NCBI GenBank assembly: GCA_038321755.1
Contig: JBBQFJ010000001.1
Location: 1-64,000, forward strand
Origin: JALHSW01 sp038321755
GTDB lineage: Bacteria > Actinomycetota > Acidimicrobiia > IMCC26256 > PALSA-555
Reading direction: 5' to 3'
DNA length: 64,000 bases
The notes beneath the pieces are model-generated. The model was not told the DNA's origin. It made no database searches and worked only from the letters and a program-made list of their open reading frames with translations. The position numbers and the translations under genes were made by a program. Of the stretch, positions 31,827 to 39,817 are shown one piece after another (position 1 is the first letter of the stretch; every line of letters starts with the position of its first letter).

Positions 31827-33350
31827 ATGGACACCGTCAGCACCCCCGGGACTGCCCCAGATGTTCGGGCGAGCACTCCGGCCGAGACCTCCTCTTCCGA
31901 CGTCTCCCGTCGGCGCCGAGATCTCGCGCGCCTCGCGCTCATCGTCCTCGTCCTCGCCGGCGCACTGCGGCTGCCGGCCTTCTTCGTCGACGTCTTCAAC
32001 TCCGACGAGACCTTCCTGGCGACCCAGGCCCAGGTGATCCGAGAAGGCGGGAACCTCTACGAGGAGGCCGCCGACCGCAAGCCGCCGCTCGTTCCCTACG
32101 TGTACGCGGGTGCGTTCGATCTGTTCGGGACGACCGATCTCTGGTCGGTCCGCGTGTTCGCGATGCTTGCCGCGGCGCTGACGGGGTTCCTCGTCGCGCT
32201 CGAGGCGCGCCGGAGGTACGGGAGGCGCGCCGCGTGGGCTGCCGGACTCCTCTGCGTGTTCGCGCTCGTCGCCTTCTCACCACAGGACGGTCAAGCCGCG
32301 AACTTCGAGATCTTCATGCTCCCGGCGATGACTGCCGCGGTCTTGCTAGCGCGCCGCGGACGGGCGATCTCTGCCGGAGCAGCGGTCGCGGTTGCGACGC
32401 TCGCCAAACAGACGGGCGCGGCGACGCTGCTCCCCGTCCTCTACCTCGTGTGGCGCGCCCGCGGGCGGCGCGGCATCACCGACGCGCTCGGTGGCTTCGG
32501 CGTGCCGCTCGCGCTCGTCGCGCTCGCTCTCGGGCCGGGTCAGCTTCTGTACTGGACGGTGCTCGGCAACGGGTCCTACGTGAGCGTGCAGACCGCGTCC
32601 ACCTACGTGATCTCGTCCTTCGTGCTGATGTCGCTCGGTTGGGTCGCGTGCAACCTCCCCATCGTCTGGCGAATCCCCGTCGCGTGGCGGGATCGGCGAG
32701 ACCGGGCGCGCGACGGGCTCCCCGACTACGACCTCTGGCTCTGGCTGTTCTCCGCAGTCGTCTCCGTCATGGTCGGGCTGCGCTTCTTCGGTCACTACTA
32801 CCTGCAGCTCGTGCCGCCGTTGGTGCTGCTCACCGCCGGCGCTCTGTCCCGCGGCTCGAAGCGCATCGCGATCGGCACCGTCGCGGTCGCGGCCATCTGC
32901 GCGATCGCGTTCTCCGCGGCCGGTTACTTCATGCGGCCGTTCGACAAGGAGCCCGACTACCAGTCGGTCAGCCGGTACCTCGCGGCGCACGTCGACCCCG
33001 GCGACCGCGTGCTCGTCTGGGGCAGCGTGCCGGAGATCTACTGGGCATCGGGCATCCGTCCGGCCACCCGCTTCGTGACGACGCCGACGTTCCTGGCCGG
33101 CAGCGACCCCGGCCGCCCGGCCGAGGACGCGGCGCCGGAAGACAGTGACCCGACGAACTGGGACTGGTTCTTCCAGGACCTCACCGCGCACCCCCCGCGG
33201 TTCATCGTCGACACTGCGCCGGCGCAGATCCGGGGCGCGCAGTGGACCCCGATCAACCGATTCCCGAAGCTCGAGTCGATCGTGGAGTCGCGCTACTCCT
33301 ACGTGACCTCGATCGACGGCATCGCCGTGTACGAGCGCAACCTGACCTGA
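31827..33350 (+). CDS. GT-C family glycosyltransferase (GT39/ArnT-like)
   Basis: Polytopic membrane enzyme predicted to transfer a sugar from a polyprenyl-phosphate donor. The 507-residue protein has the catalytic acidic pair in the first extracytoplasmic loop (VFNSDETFLATQAQV, near residue 58), then a DRKPPLVPYVY motif, about ten membrane helices and a soluble C-terminal domain beginning near 365. ATG 31827 follows GAGGCC immediately upstream. The start of the family-like region (RRRRDLARLALIVLVLAGALRLPAFF) lies 30 residues in. Target and sugar cannot be inferred. Confidence 0.8.
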   Translation: MDTVSTPGTAPDVRASTPAETSSSDVSRRRRDLARLALIVLVLAGALRLPAFFVDVFNSDETFLATQAQVIREGGNLYEEAADRKPPLVPYVYAGAFDLFGTTDLWSVRVFAMLAAALTGFLVALEARRRYGRRAAWAAGLLCVFALVAFSPQDGQAANFEIFMLPAMTAAVLLARRGRAISAGAAVAVATLAKQTGAATLLPVLYLVWRARGRRGITDALGGFGVPLALVALALGPGQLLYWTVLGNGSYVSVQTASTYVISSFVLMSLGWVACNLPIVWRIPVAWRDRRDRARDGLPDYDLWLWLFSAVVSVMVGLRFFGHYYLQLVPPLVLLTAGALSRGSKRIAIGTVAVAAICAIAFSAAGYFMRPFDKEPDYQSVSRYLAAHVDPGDRVLVWGSVPEIYWASGIRPATRFVTTPTFLAGSDPGRPAEDAAPEDSDPTNWDWFFQDLTAHPPRFIVDTAPAQIRGAQWTPINRFPKLESIVESRYSYVTSIDGIAVYERNLT

Positions 33351-33360
33351 GCTGCGAGTT

Positions 33361-34137
33361 TCAGACCAGGGGCCACGGCACCGCGTGGTACCCGGGCTCG
33401 GGTTCGGGAAAGCGTCCGTCCCGCAACAGATCGGCGGCGCGCATCCCGACCGCGGCGAGCTCTGCGGGCGCGAGCAACGCCGAGAGCCTCCGACCGACCG
33501 GGCCGTCGTCGAGCTCCGCCATCACTCGACACACATCCTCGACGAGCGGGGGCGGCACCGGCTCGGCGGCGAAGTCCCAGATGACGGTGCGGAGCTTCCA
33601 GTGCGGATGGAAGGTCAGACCGTGGTCGATGCCGACGATCGTGTCGTTCACCTGGTCGTGCAGACAATGCCCGCCCTTGCGGTCGGTGTTGTTGGCGAGG
33701 ACGTCGAAGACGGCGAACTCCCGGAACCGGTCCTCGTTGCCGTCGAGCAGCGTGAAGTAGTGCTCTTCCGGGTCATGCTCGACGAACCGTTGGACGGCAC
33801 CCGGGCCCAAGGGTCCGTCGGGACGGAGCACGGTCACGGGAACGACGTCCCACCCCAAGCCCGCGGACAGCTCGTAGGCACCGACCTCGCGGTTGCAGAG
33901 AGTGCCGTCGGGAAAGTCCCACAGCGGTCGCTCGCCACGACGGGGCTTGTAGACGGCCGGGATCGTCACGTCGTCCGCTCGTGCCTCGACCAGGAACGTC
34001 GCGTTCGACGAGTAGCGCATGCGCCCGACCACCTCGAGCTCCCCCTGCGTGAGGACCTCGGCGATCTGCTCGGGCGTCAGTTCCAGCGCGGGCAACGGTG
34101 TCCGGCCGGATCCATCGGCATGCCGCACAGGGAGCAC
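33361..34137 (-). CDS. SCO1664 family protein (PI3/PI4-kinase-like fold)
   Basis: Conserved actinobacterial protein of unknown function found with DUF3090 and a phosphomutase. The 258-residue product shows YKPRRGERPLWDFPDGTLCNREVGAYEL and FDVLANNTDRKGGHCL, then GIDHGLTFH, i.e. the ATP-grasp-like kinase motifs (Lys, N-x-D, D-H-G) found in this family. Start is uncertain: GTG 34137 overlaps DUF3090 by 61 bases, GTG 34128 and TTG 34095 are alternatives. It closes the minus-strand set. Confidence 0.85.
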   Translation of the reverse strand: MLPVRHADGSGRTPLPALELTPEQIAEVLTQGELEVVGRMRYSSNATFLVEARADDVTIPAVYKPRRGERPLWDFPDGTLCNREVGAYELSAGLGWDVVPVTVLRPDGPLGPGAVQRFVEHDPEEHYFTLLDGNEDRFREFAVFDVLANNTDRKGGHCLHDQVNDTIVGIDHGLTFHPHWKLRTVIWDFAAEPVPPPLVEDVCRVMAELDDGPVGRRLSALLAPAELAAVGMRAADLLRDGRFPEPEPGYHAVPWPLV

Positions 34138-34631
34138 GGCGGTCGTCCCGACGCGACGACAGTGGATCCCCGTGATGCCATCGCGCGAACCTGCGGGCGC
34201 GTCGCGTAGATGCGCGCGACGTAGCCCTCCTCCTCGTCGTCGGCCGACTCCTCGAGGTCTTCGAGCCCTTCGAGGTCGTCGTCATCGTCGTCGGACGCCG
34301 GGTGCTCGCGGAGCTCGATCAGCACCAGCTCACGCTCCGGGTCGAACCCCAGCCCGATGAGGCGCGCCCGGAACAACGGCACCGTCGGCTCCTGCAGCTC
34401 GGCAAACGCTTCGGGCAACGTGACCACGACCTCCGGATACTCGTCGGCGAGGCGATCGAGGAAGGCGATCGCCTCCGTCGCGAGCAACGCGATCTGCTCC
34501 TTCTCGACGAGCACCGTGAGCTGGCTCGTCGAGTTGCGGGCCTGCAGGTAGAACGCGCGCGCGCCGGGTTCGCCGACCGCGCCGGTGCACAGCCCCTCGA
34601 CGTCGTCGAGCTCGATCTCAGGATCGTTCAC
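34077..34631 (-). CDS. DUF3090 family protein
   Basis: Conserved actinobacterial protein of 184 residues, unknown function. GTG 34631 (VNDPEIELDDVEG) overlaps the upstream phosphomutase stop by four bases (GTGA). The body reads ARAFYLQARNSTSQLTVLVEKEQIALLATE and later RARLIGLGFDPERELVLIEL, the usual family pattern, followed by an acidic stretch and a C-terminal CSLCGMPMDPAGHRCPRWN that forms a small zinc-knuckle-like site. Confidence 0.85.
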   Translation of the reverse strand: MNDPEIELDDVEGLCTGAVGEPGARAFYLQARNSTSQLTVLVEKEQIALLATEAIAFLDRLADEYPEVVVTLPEAFAELQEPTVPLFRARLIGLGFDPERELVLIELREHPASDDDDDDLEGLEDLEESADDEEEGYVARIYATRPQVRAMASRGSTVVASGRPPCSLCGMPMDPAGHRCPRWN

Positions 34632-35353
34632 GTCGGCTCCGCTTCCTGCTCGTCCGCCGTCGCGGCGGGCGGGGGAGGGCGCAGCTCGTCGAGAGTGCCG
34701 GTGTCGTTGCACTTCACCATCGACACTCCGTGGGCACTGAACTCGAACGCAGTCACCGACGCGGGCGAGACCGTGATCCGCTGGAAGAGGTCGAGGTGCA
34801 CGCCGGTGTACTGCGCGATCACCGCCTTGATCGGGTCTGCGTGCGAAACGACGACCACGAGCTCGCCGGGATGCGCGGCGACCACGCCGTCGAGCGTCGC
34901 GATCATCCGGGTCTGCATGGCGGCCAGCGCTTCGCCCCCGGGGAACGCGGCGCGCGACGGGGTCCGCTGCACCACCTTCCAGAGGTCGGTCTTGGCCAGG
35001 TCGGCGATCTTCTGGCCCGTCCACTCGCCGTAGTCGGCTTCGAGGACACCATCGAGCGGCCGGACCTCGAGCCCGTGGTGCGCGGCGATCGCCCGGGCGG
35101 TCTGGGTCGTGCGCTCGATCGGGCTCGCGTACACCACTGCGACCGGGAGCTCCGAGAGTCGCTTGCCCAGCGCGTCGGCCTGCTCGCGTCCCTCGTCGCT
35201 GAGATCGATCCCCGGTGCACGACCGGAGAGGAGTGGCCCGGTCTGCGCGGTGACGGCGTGGCGCGCCAGGACGAGGCGGGTGCTGGGCGTCGCTGGGTTC
35301 GGGGTCGAGGCAGTGTCGCCTGTCGCGGTGGGCGAGGCGGTGTCGTCCGTCAT
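34628..35353 (-). CDS. MSMEG_4193 family histidine phosphatase/phosphomutase
   Basis: Phosphoglycerate-mutase-superfamily enzyme of 241 residues with an unknown substrate, first gene of the conserved set with DUF3090 and SCO1664. The catalytic His is in LARHAVT (RHA in place of the usual RHG), near residue 32; the second His is in VVVSHADPIKA. ATG 35353 follows TACGAT by seven bases, consistent with leaderless transcription. The N-terminal 25 residues are Thr/Pro-rich and poorly conserved-looking. Confidence 0.87.
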   Translation of the reverse strand: MTDDTASPTATGDTASTPNPATPSTRLVLARHAVTAQTGPLLSGRAPGIDLSDEGREQADALGKRLSELPVAVVYASPIERTTQTARAIAAHHGLEVRPLDGVLEADYGEWTGQKIADLAKTDLWKVVQRTPSRAAFPGGEALAAMQTRMIATLDGVVAAHPGELVVVVSHADPIKAVIAQYTGVHLDLFQRITVSPASVTAFEFSAHGVSMVKCNDTGTLDELRPPPPAATADEQEAEPT

Positions 35354-35398
35354 CCAATCGATCGTACCGGTGGGGTTGGCGCCTACGATCAGCGGCCC

Positions 35399-35866
35399 AT
35401 GCCTGATGCCCCCGTCACCCTCACGCCCCAGGGGCCGCCCGAGACGGTCCTCGACTCCGAGCCCGCCGACTCGCTCGATGCGCTTGCTGCGGCCCTGGCC
35501 GCGACACCGCCCCAACGCCGTGACGCGGTCGCCGACGTCGTCGCCCGCTGGCCCCGCTTCCTCGACGGGTGGGCCCAGCTCGGACAGCTCGCCCGCGACG
35601 ACACCGAGGCCTACGCGGCCTTTCGTGTCGGCTACCACCGCGGACTCGACCGTCTGCGCCAGAACGGATGGCGTGGGTCGGGCTACGTGCGGTGGGAACA
35701 CCCCGAAAACCGCGGGTTCCTGCGCTCGCTCGCCGGTCTCCGGCGTACGGCCGCGGCGATCGGTGAGGCCGACGAAGAGCGTCGCTGCGCCGACTTCCTC
35801 CACCAGCTCGATCCGAACTGGGATCGCGTCGAAGCCGTTGCGACGGCAAACGGCGAAGCGCCGTAG
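35399..35866 (+). CDS. DUF3151 family protein
   Basis: A 155-residue actinobacterial protein of unknown function, often near the DUF3090 set. The family pattern is visible: DAVADVVARWPRFLDGWAQLGQLARDD, AYAAFRVGYHRGLDRLRQNGWRGSGYVRW, HPENRGFLRSLAGLRRTAAAIGE. ATG 35399 is nine bases after TACGAT. The frame upstream of it is antisense to the phosphomutase. Its TAG stop codon forms part of the probable -10 hexamer of gmd. Confidence 0.85.
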   Translation: MPDAPVTLTPQGPPETVLDSEPADSLDALAAALAATPPQRRDAVADVVARWPRFLDGWAQLGQLARDDTEAYAAFRVGYHRGLDRLRQNGWRGSGYVRWEHPENRGFLRSLAGLRRTAAAIGEADEERRCADFLHQLDPNWDRVEAVATANGEAP

Positions 35867-35877
35867 GATCGGCGCCG

Positions 35878-36870
35878 ATGAAACGAGCACTGGTCACCGG
35901 CATCACCGGCCAGGACGGCCGACACATGTCGGAGTTCCTGACCGGCAAGGGCTATCAGGTCTTCGGCCTCGTACGAGGCCAGAACAACCCCAAAGCAAAG
36001 CTCGTCCTCGAGGAGAACCCCGCTCTCGAGGTCGTCGACGGCGACCTGCGTGATCTGTCGTCGCTGATCGCCGCGGTCGAGCAGGTCCAGCCGGACGAGG
36101 TCTACAACCTCGGTGCGATGAGCTTTGTCGCCCTCTCGTTCCGCCAGCCGGAGCTCACCGCCGACATCACCGGGCTCGGGGTGTTGCGCATGCTCGAGGC
36201 GATCCGCATCGTCGGCGGTGCCGAGAACAACCCGATCCGTTTCTACCAAGCGTCGTCGTCGGAGATGTTCGGGAAGGTTCGCGAAACGCCGCAGACCGAG
36301 AGCACGCCCTTCCACCCGCGCTCGCCGTACGGCGTTGCCAAGGTGTTCGGACACTCGATGACGGTCAACTACCGCGAGTCCTACGGGCTGCACGCCTCGT
36401 CGGGCATCTGCTTCAACCACGAGGGCCCGCGACGAGGCCTCGAGTTCGTCACGCGCAAGATCACGAACGGCATCGCGCGCATCAAGCTCAACCTGCAGGA
36501 CTCGATCACGCTCGGCAACCTCGATGCCGCGCGCGACTGGGGATACGCCGGCGACTTCGTCGAGGCGATGTACCTCATGCTCCAGCAGGACGAACCCGAC
36601 GACTACGTGATCGCGACGGGCGAGACGCACACCGTGCGCGAGTTCCTCGAGGTTGCCTTCCGTTGCGCCGAGATCGACGACTGGGAGCGCTACGTCAACC
36701 AGGACCCGCGCTTCGAGCGCCCCGCCGAGGTCGACCTGCTCATGGGTGACGCGAACAAGGCCAACGAGAAGCTCGGGTGGAAGCGCAAGGTCGCGTTCGA
36801 GGAGCTCGTGCGGATGATGTACGACAACGACCTCGACGAAGAGGCCACGAAGGCCGGCATCCCCCGCTAA
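35878..36870 (+). CDS. gmd: GDP-mannose 4,6-dehydratase
   Basis: Makes GDP-4-keto-6-deoxy-mannose from GDP-mannose, the first step to GDP-fucose, GDP-rhamnose or related sugars. The 330-residue SDR protein has TGITGQDG at 8-15, SSSEMFG near 125-131, and the YGVAK catalytic Tyr-Lys near 147-151; NHEGPRRGLEFVTRKIT is family-typical. TAGGAT lies eight bases before the ATG. No second-step enzyme (Fcl or Rmd) is next to it. Its stop overlaps that of the convergent flavoprotein gene. Confidence 0.95.
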   Translation: MKRALVTGITGQDGRHMSEFLTGKGYQVFGLVRGQNNPKAKLVLEENPALEVVDGDLRDLSSLIAAVEQVQPDEVYNLGAMSFVALSFRQPELTADITGLGVLRMLEAIRIVGGAENNPIRFYQASSSEMFGKVRETPQTESTPFHPRSPYGVAKVFGHSMTVNYRESYGLHASSGICFNHEGPRRGLEFVTRKITNGIARIKLNLQDSITLGNLDAARDWGYAGDFVEAMYLMLQQDEPDDYVIATGETHTVREFLEVAFRCAEIDDWERYVNQDPRFERPAEVDLLMGDANKANEKLGWKRKVAFEELVRMMYDNDLDEEATKAGIPR

Positions 36871-38228
36871 GCGGCGGCTGCCGCGGCCTTCCTGGCTGCG
36901 ACGAGGACCGGATCCCACACCGGCGAGAACGGTGGGGCGTACGCCAGATCGAGCCAGGCGAACTCTTCGGCGGTCATCTCTGCCCAGATTGCCGCCGCCA
37001 GCACGTCGACTCGCTTCGCCGCACCCTCTTGTCCGACGATCTGCGCGCCGAGCAGGCGGCCCGATCCACGCTGGGCGACGATCTTCACGTGGATCGCGGT
37101 CGATCCCGGGTAGTAGTGCGCGCGCGTCTCGCCCTCGATCGTCGCGGCAACCGCGTCGAACCCCGCGTCTTCGGCTTCGCTCTCGGTGAGCCCGGTGCGA
37201 GCGATCTCGTACCTGCAGATCTTCGAGATCGCGGTCCCGACCACGCCGGGGAAGGCGGCGTCGCCACCAGTGACGTTGATGCCCACGACCCGACCCTGCT
37301 TGTTCGCGTGCGTGCCGAGCGCGATCGCCACGTGCCGGCGCGAGACGCGGTGGAACACCTCCACGCAGTCGCCCGCCGCGTAGATGCCCTCGACCGAGGT
37401 CCGCTGGTGATCGTCGACGACGATGCCGTGCGTGTCGCCGACTGCGATTCCCGCATCGAGCGCAAGCGCGGAGCTCGGGCGCACACCGAGCCCGAGGATG
37501 ACCAGGTCGGCGGGGAGGACCTCCGACTCGGTTCGCACACCGGTCACCCGACCGTCGGTCGTCTCGAAGGCTTCGACCCCCTTCCCCAGGTGCAGCGTGA
37601 CACCGACCCGCTCGATCGCGGCGGCGACCCGCGCGCCCATGTCGAGATCGAGGGTGCGCATCGGCTGCGCGGCGCCGTCGACCACGGCGACGTCGAGGCC
37701 TCGCTCGACCAACGCCTCCGCCAGCTCGAGACCGACGTAGCCGCCACCCACCACCACGGCGCGTCGGGAGTCCGTGTCGCCGAGGGCATCCACCGCGGCG
37801 TGCACCGCAATCCCGTCGGTGAGCGTCTGGACGCCGAAGATCCCGGCCGCTTCGATGCCGGGCAGGGGCGGGCGGGTCGGCGTCGCGCCGGTCGCGATGA
37901 CCAGGTGATCGAACGGCTCGTCGGCCTCGGTGCCGTCCGCGAGGCACCGCACCCGGACCGTGCGTCGGGTCGGGTCGATCGCGAGCACCTCGTGACCGGT
38001 CCGGACGTCGATGCCCCGCGCGCGGTGCTCCTCGGGTCTGCGGGCCACGAGGTCATCCGCGCTCGCGACCAGTCCGCCGACGAAGTACGGGATCCCGCAC
38101 GCGGCGTACGACGTGAACGCTCCCCGCTCGAAGCAGACGATCTCCAGGTCATCGCGTCGGCGCCGGGCGATCGCCGCGGCGGACATCCCGGCAGCGTCAC
38201 CCCCGATCACGACCATGCGGTCGGTCAC
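36867..38228 (-). CDS. CoA-disulfide-reductase-like FAD/NAD(P) oxidoreductase
   Basis: Two-dinucleotide-binding-domain flavoprotein of 453 residues. FAD motif VVIGGDAAGMSAA is at the N-terminus; the redox cysteine is in SYAACGIPYFVGG (near residue 45), the context of CoA disulfide reductase and NADH oxidases; the NAD motif is VVVGGGYVGLELAEAL near 155, and the second FAD motif is GIYAAGDCVEV near 278. GTG 38228 overlaps the stop of the upstream nitronate monooxygenase by four bases. Substrate could be CoA disulfide, bacillithiol-like disulfides, persulfides or oxygen. Confidence 0.85.
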   Translation of the reverse strand: MTDRMVVIGGDAAGMSAAAIARRRRDDLEIVCFERGAFTSYAACGIPYFVGGLVASADDLVARRPEEHRARGIDVRTGHEVLAIDPTRRTVRVRCLADGTEADEPFDHLVIATGATPTRPPLPGIEAAGIFGVQTLTDGIAVHAAVDALGDTDSRRAVVVGGGYVGLELAEALVERGLDVAVVDGAAQPMRTLDLDMGARVAAAIERVGVTLHLGKGVEAFETTDGRVTGVRTESEVLPADLVILGLGVRPSSALALDAGIAVGDTHGIVVDDHQRTSVEGIYAAGDCVEVFHRVSRRHVAIALGTHANKQGRVVGINVTGGDAAFPGVVGTAISKICRYEIARTGLTESEAEDAGFDAVAATIEGETRAHYYPGSTAIHVKIVAQRGSGRLLGAQIVGQEGAAKRVDVLAAAIWAEMTAEEFAWLDLAYAPPFSPVWDPVLVAARKAAAAAA

Positions 38229-39205
38229 GTCGGGGCGCCGGCGCGCTGCAGCGCCGCTGCTGCCTCGGCGACGAACCGGTGCACCAGCTCGCCCGCAGGA
38301 ACGAGCTCGTCGATCGCGCCCACTCCCTGCCCGGCTGGGTAGCACTCGCGCGTCGGGTCGACGCCCTGGGCCTCGTCGCCCTGCGGCAGGTGGAGGAAGC
38401 CACCCACCGCGGCCGCCATCATCTGGTCGGGGAAGGGCTTGAGCTCCTCGGGATGAGCATCGAAGTGCTTCGTGGTCTCGTTGCGCACGACGCGCATGGG
38501 CTTCCCGCTGAACGCACGGCTGACGACGGTGCCGTCCTCGCCGGTGAGGAGGAGCGCGTCCTTGTAGCCCGGCGCCGAGCGCGCCTCCGGGGTCGCGATG
38601 AAGCGGGTCCCGACCCACACACCGTCGGCGCCGAGCATGAGCGAGGCCGCCAGCCCGCGGCCGTCGAAGATGCCGCCCGCCGCGACGACCGGGACGCGGT
38701 CGCCGACCGCGTCGACGATCTGGGGAACGAGCGGCATGGTGGCCACCGTCCCGGTGTGGCCGCCCGCCTCGGTGCCCTGCGCCACGACCAGGTCGCAGCC
38801 CGCCTCGACCGCGGCGATCGCGTGCCGCACCCGACCGCACATGTTGACCACCAGCACATTGTTGCGATGGCAGAGGTCGATCACCTCACGGGGGACACCG
38901 AGCGCGGCCACGAACACCGGCACGCGCTCCTGGATCATGAGCTCGACGTTGTGCAACAGCTGGTCGGGCAACGCGGTGAGCAGGTCGACCCCGAACGGCT
39001 TGTCGGTGAGTGCTTGCGTCGCGCGAATCTCGTCGACCATCTCCTGGCTCGTCATCGCCCCCGCACCGAGGCATCCGAAGCCACCGGCTTCGGAGACCGC
39101 GGCGACAAGTCGGTGGTACGACACACCGCCCATGCCTGCGAGCATGACCGGATGTTCGACTTGCAGGACATCCGTGAGACGAGTGTGGGTGAGTCGGGTC
39201 GCCAT
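38225..39205 (-). CDS. Nitronate monooxygenase family FMN protein
   Basis: TIM-barrel FMN enzyme that oxidises alkyl nitronates. The 326-residue protein begins TRLTHTRLTDVLQVEHPVMLAGMGGVS, has QGTEAGGHTG (near 145-154, the phosphate-binding loop), VPVVAAGGIFDGRGLAASLMLGADGVWVGTRFI (spans 180-210). ATG 39205 has TAGCCT six bases upstream. It is co-transcribed with the CoA-disulfide-reductase-like gene, so the pair may handle reactive electrophiles, but this is inference. Confidence 0.88.
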   Translation of the reverse strand: MATRLTHTRLTDVLQVEHPVMLAGMGGVSYHRLVAAVSEAGGFGCLGAGAMTSQEMVDEIRATQALTDKPFGVDLLTALPDQLLHNVELMIQERVPVFVAALGVPREVIDLCHRNNVLVVNMCGRVRHAIAAVEAGCDLVVAQGTEAGGHTGTVATMPLVPQIVDAVGDRVPVVAAGGIFDGRGLAASLMLGADGVWVGTRFIATPEARSAPGYKDALLLTGEDGTVVSRAFSGKPMRVVRNETTKHFDAHPEELKPFPDQMMAAAVGGFLHLPQGDEAQGVDPTRECYPAGQGVGAIDELVPAGELVHRFVAEAAAALQRAGAPT

Positions 39206-39211
39206 CCCCTC

Positions 39212-39221
39212 AGGCTAACGT
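39212..39221. promoter_or_regulatory. Overlapping divergent -10 elements (nitronate monooxygenase / purE)
   Basis: AGGCTAACGT holds TAGCCT on the minus strand (39217-39212) and TAACGT on the plus strand (39216-39221), sharing two bases. They are six bases from the monooxygenase ATG and seven from the purE GTG. RNA polymerase could open only one at a time, so the two leaderless genes should compete. Confidence 0.55.
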
Positions 39222-39228
39222 CGGTTCG

Positions 39229-39750
39229 GTGACCGACTCCGCAGTGCCAGCCGGTCCGCTGGTGGGCGTGATCATGGGCAGCGACTCGGACCTACGGGTG
39301 ATGCAGGACGCGGTCGACGTGCTCACCGAGTTCCGCGTGCAACACGAGGTACGGGTCGTCTCGGCGCATCGCACTCCCGATGTGATGGTGGAGTACGCCC
39401 GCACTGCGGTCGATCGGGGACTGCGCGTGATCATCGCCGGCGCAGGCGGCGCGGCGCACCTCCCCGGCATGACCGCATCGATGACGACGTTGCCCGTGAT
39501 CGGCGTCCCCGTGCCACTCGCGCAGCTCGACGGGCTCGACTCGCTCCTCTCGATCGTGCAGATGCCCGCCGGCATCCCCGTCGCGACCGTCGCGATCGGA
39601 AACGCTCGGAACGCGGCGCTCCTCGCGGTTCGGATCCTCGGGATCGCCGACCCCGAGCTGCGCGCCGAGCTCGCTCGCTTCGCGGACACACTCGCTGATG
39701 CGGTGCGTGAGAAGGACGAAGCGTTCCGAGAGCACGGCCGCGCGGGCTGA
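39229..39750 (+). CDS. purE: N5-carboxyaminoimidazole ribonucleotide mutase
   Basis: Purine synthesis, class I PurE. The 173-residue protein has GVIMGSDSDLRVM near residue 13, SAHRTPD near 45, and GAGGAAHLPGMTASMT near 72-87, all the substrate-site motifs. GTG 39229 is chosen for its spacing to TAACGT. purK is not adjacent within the window. Confidence 0.95.
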   Translation: MTDSAVPAGPLVGVIMGSDSDLRVMQDAVDVLTEFRVQHEVRVVSAHRTPDVMVEYARTAVDRGLRVIIAGAGGAAHLPGMTASMTTLPVIGVPVPLAQLDGLDSLLSIVQMPAGIPVATVAIGNARNAALLAVRILGIADPELRAELARFADTLADAVREKDEAFREHGRAG

Positions 39751-39757
39751 CCGCGAG

Positions 39758-39808
39758 GTCCGAGGATCGATGGGGTCCGAGGATCGATGGGGTCCGAGGG
39801 TCGATAGG
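39758..39808. repeat. 17-bp tandem repeat, three copies
   Basis: Unit GTCCGAGGATCGATGGG at 39758-39774 and 39775-39791, and with two changes at 39792-39808. It fills the space between the purE stop and the -10 hexamer (TAGGGT, 39805-39810) of the next gene; the third copy has changed GATGGG into GATAGG and thereby forms that hexamer. Confidence 0.9.
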
Positions 39809-39817
39809 GTGCGCGCC

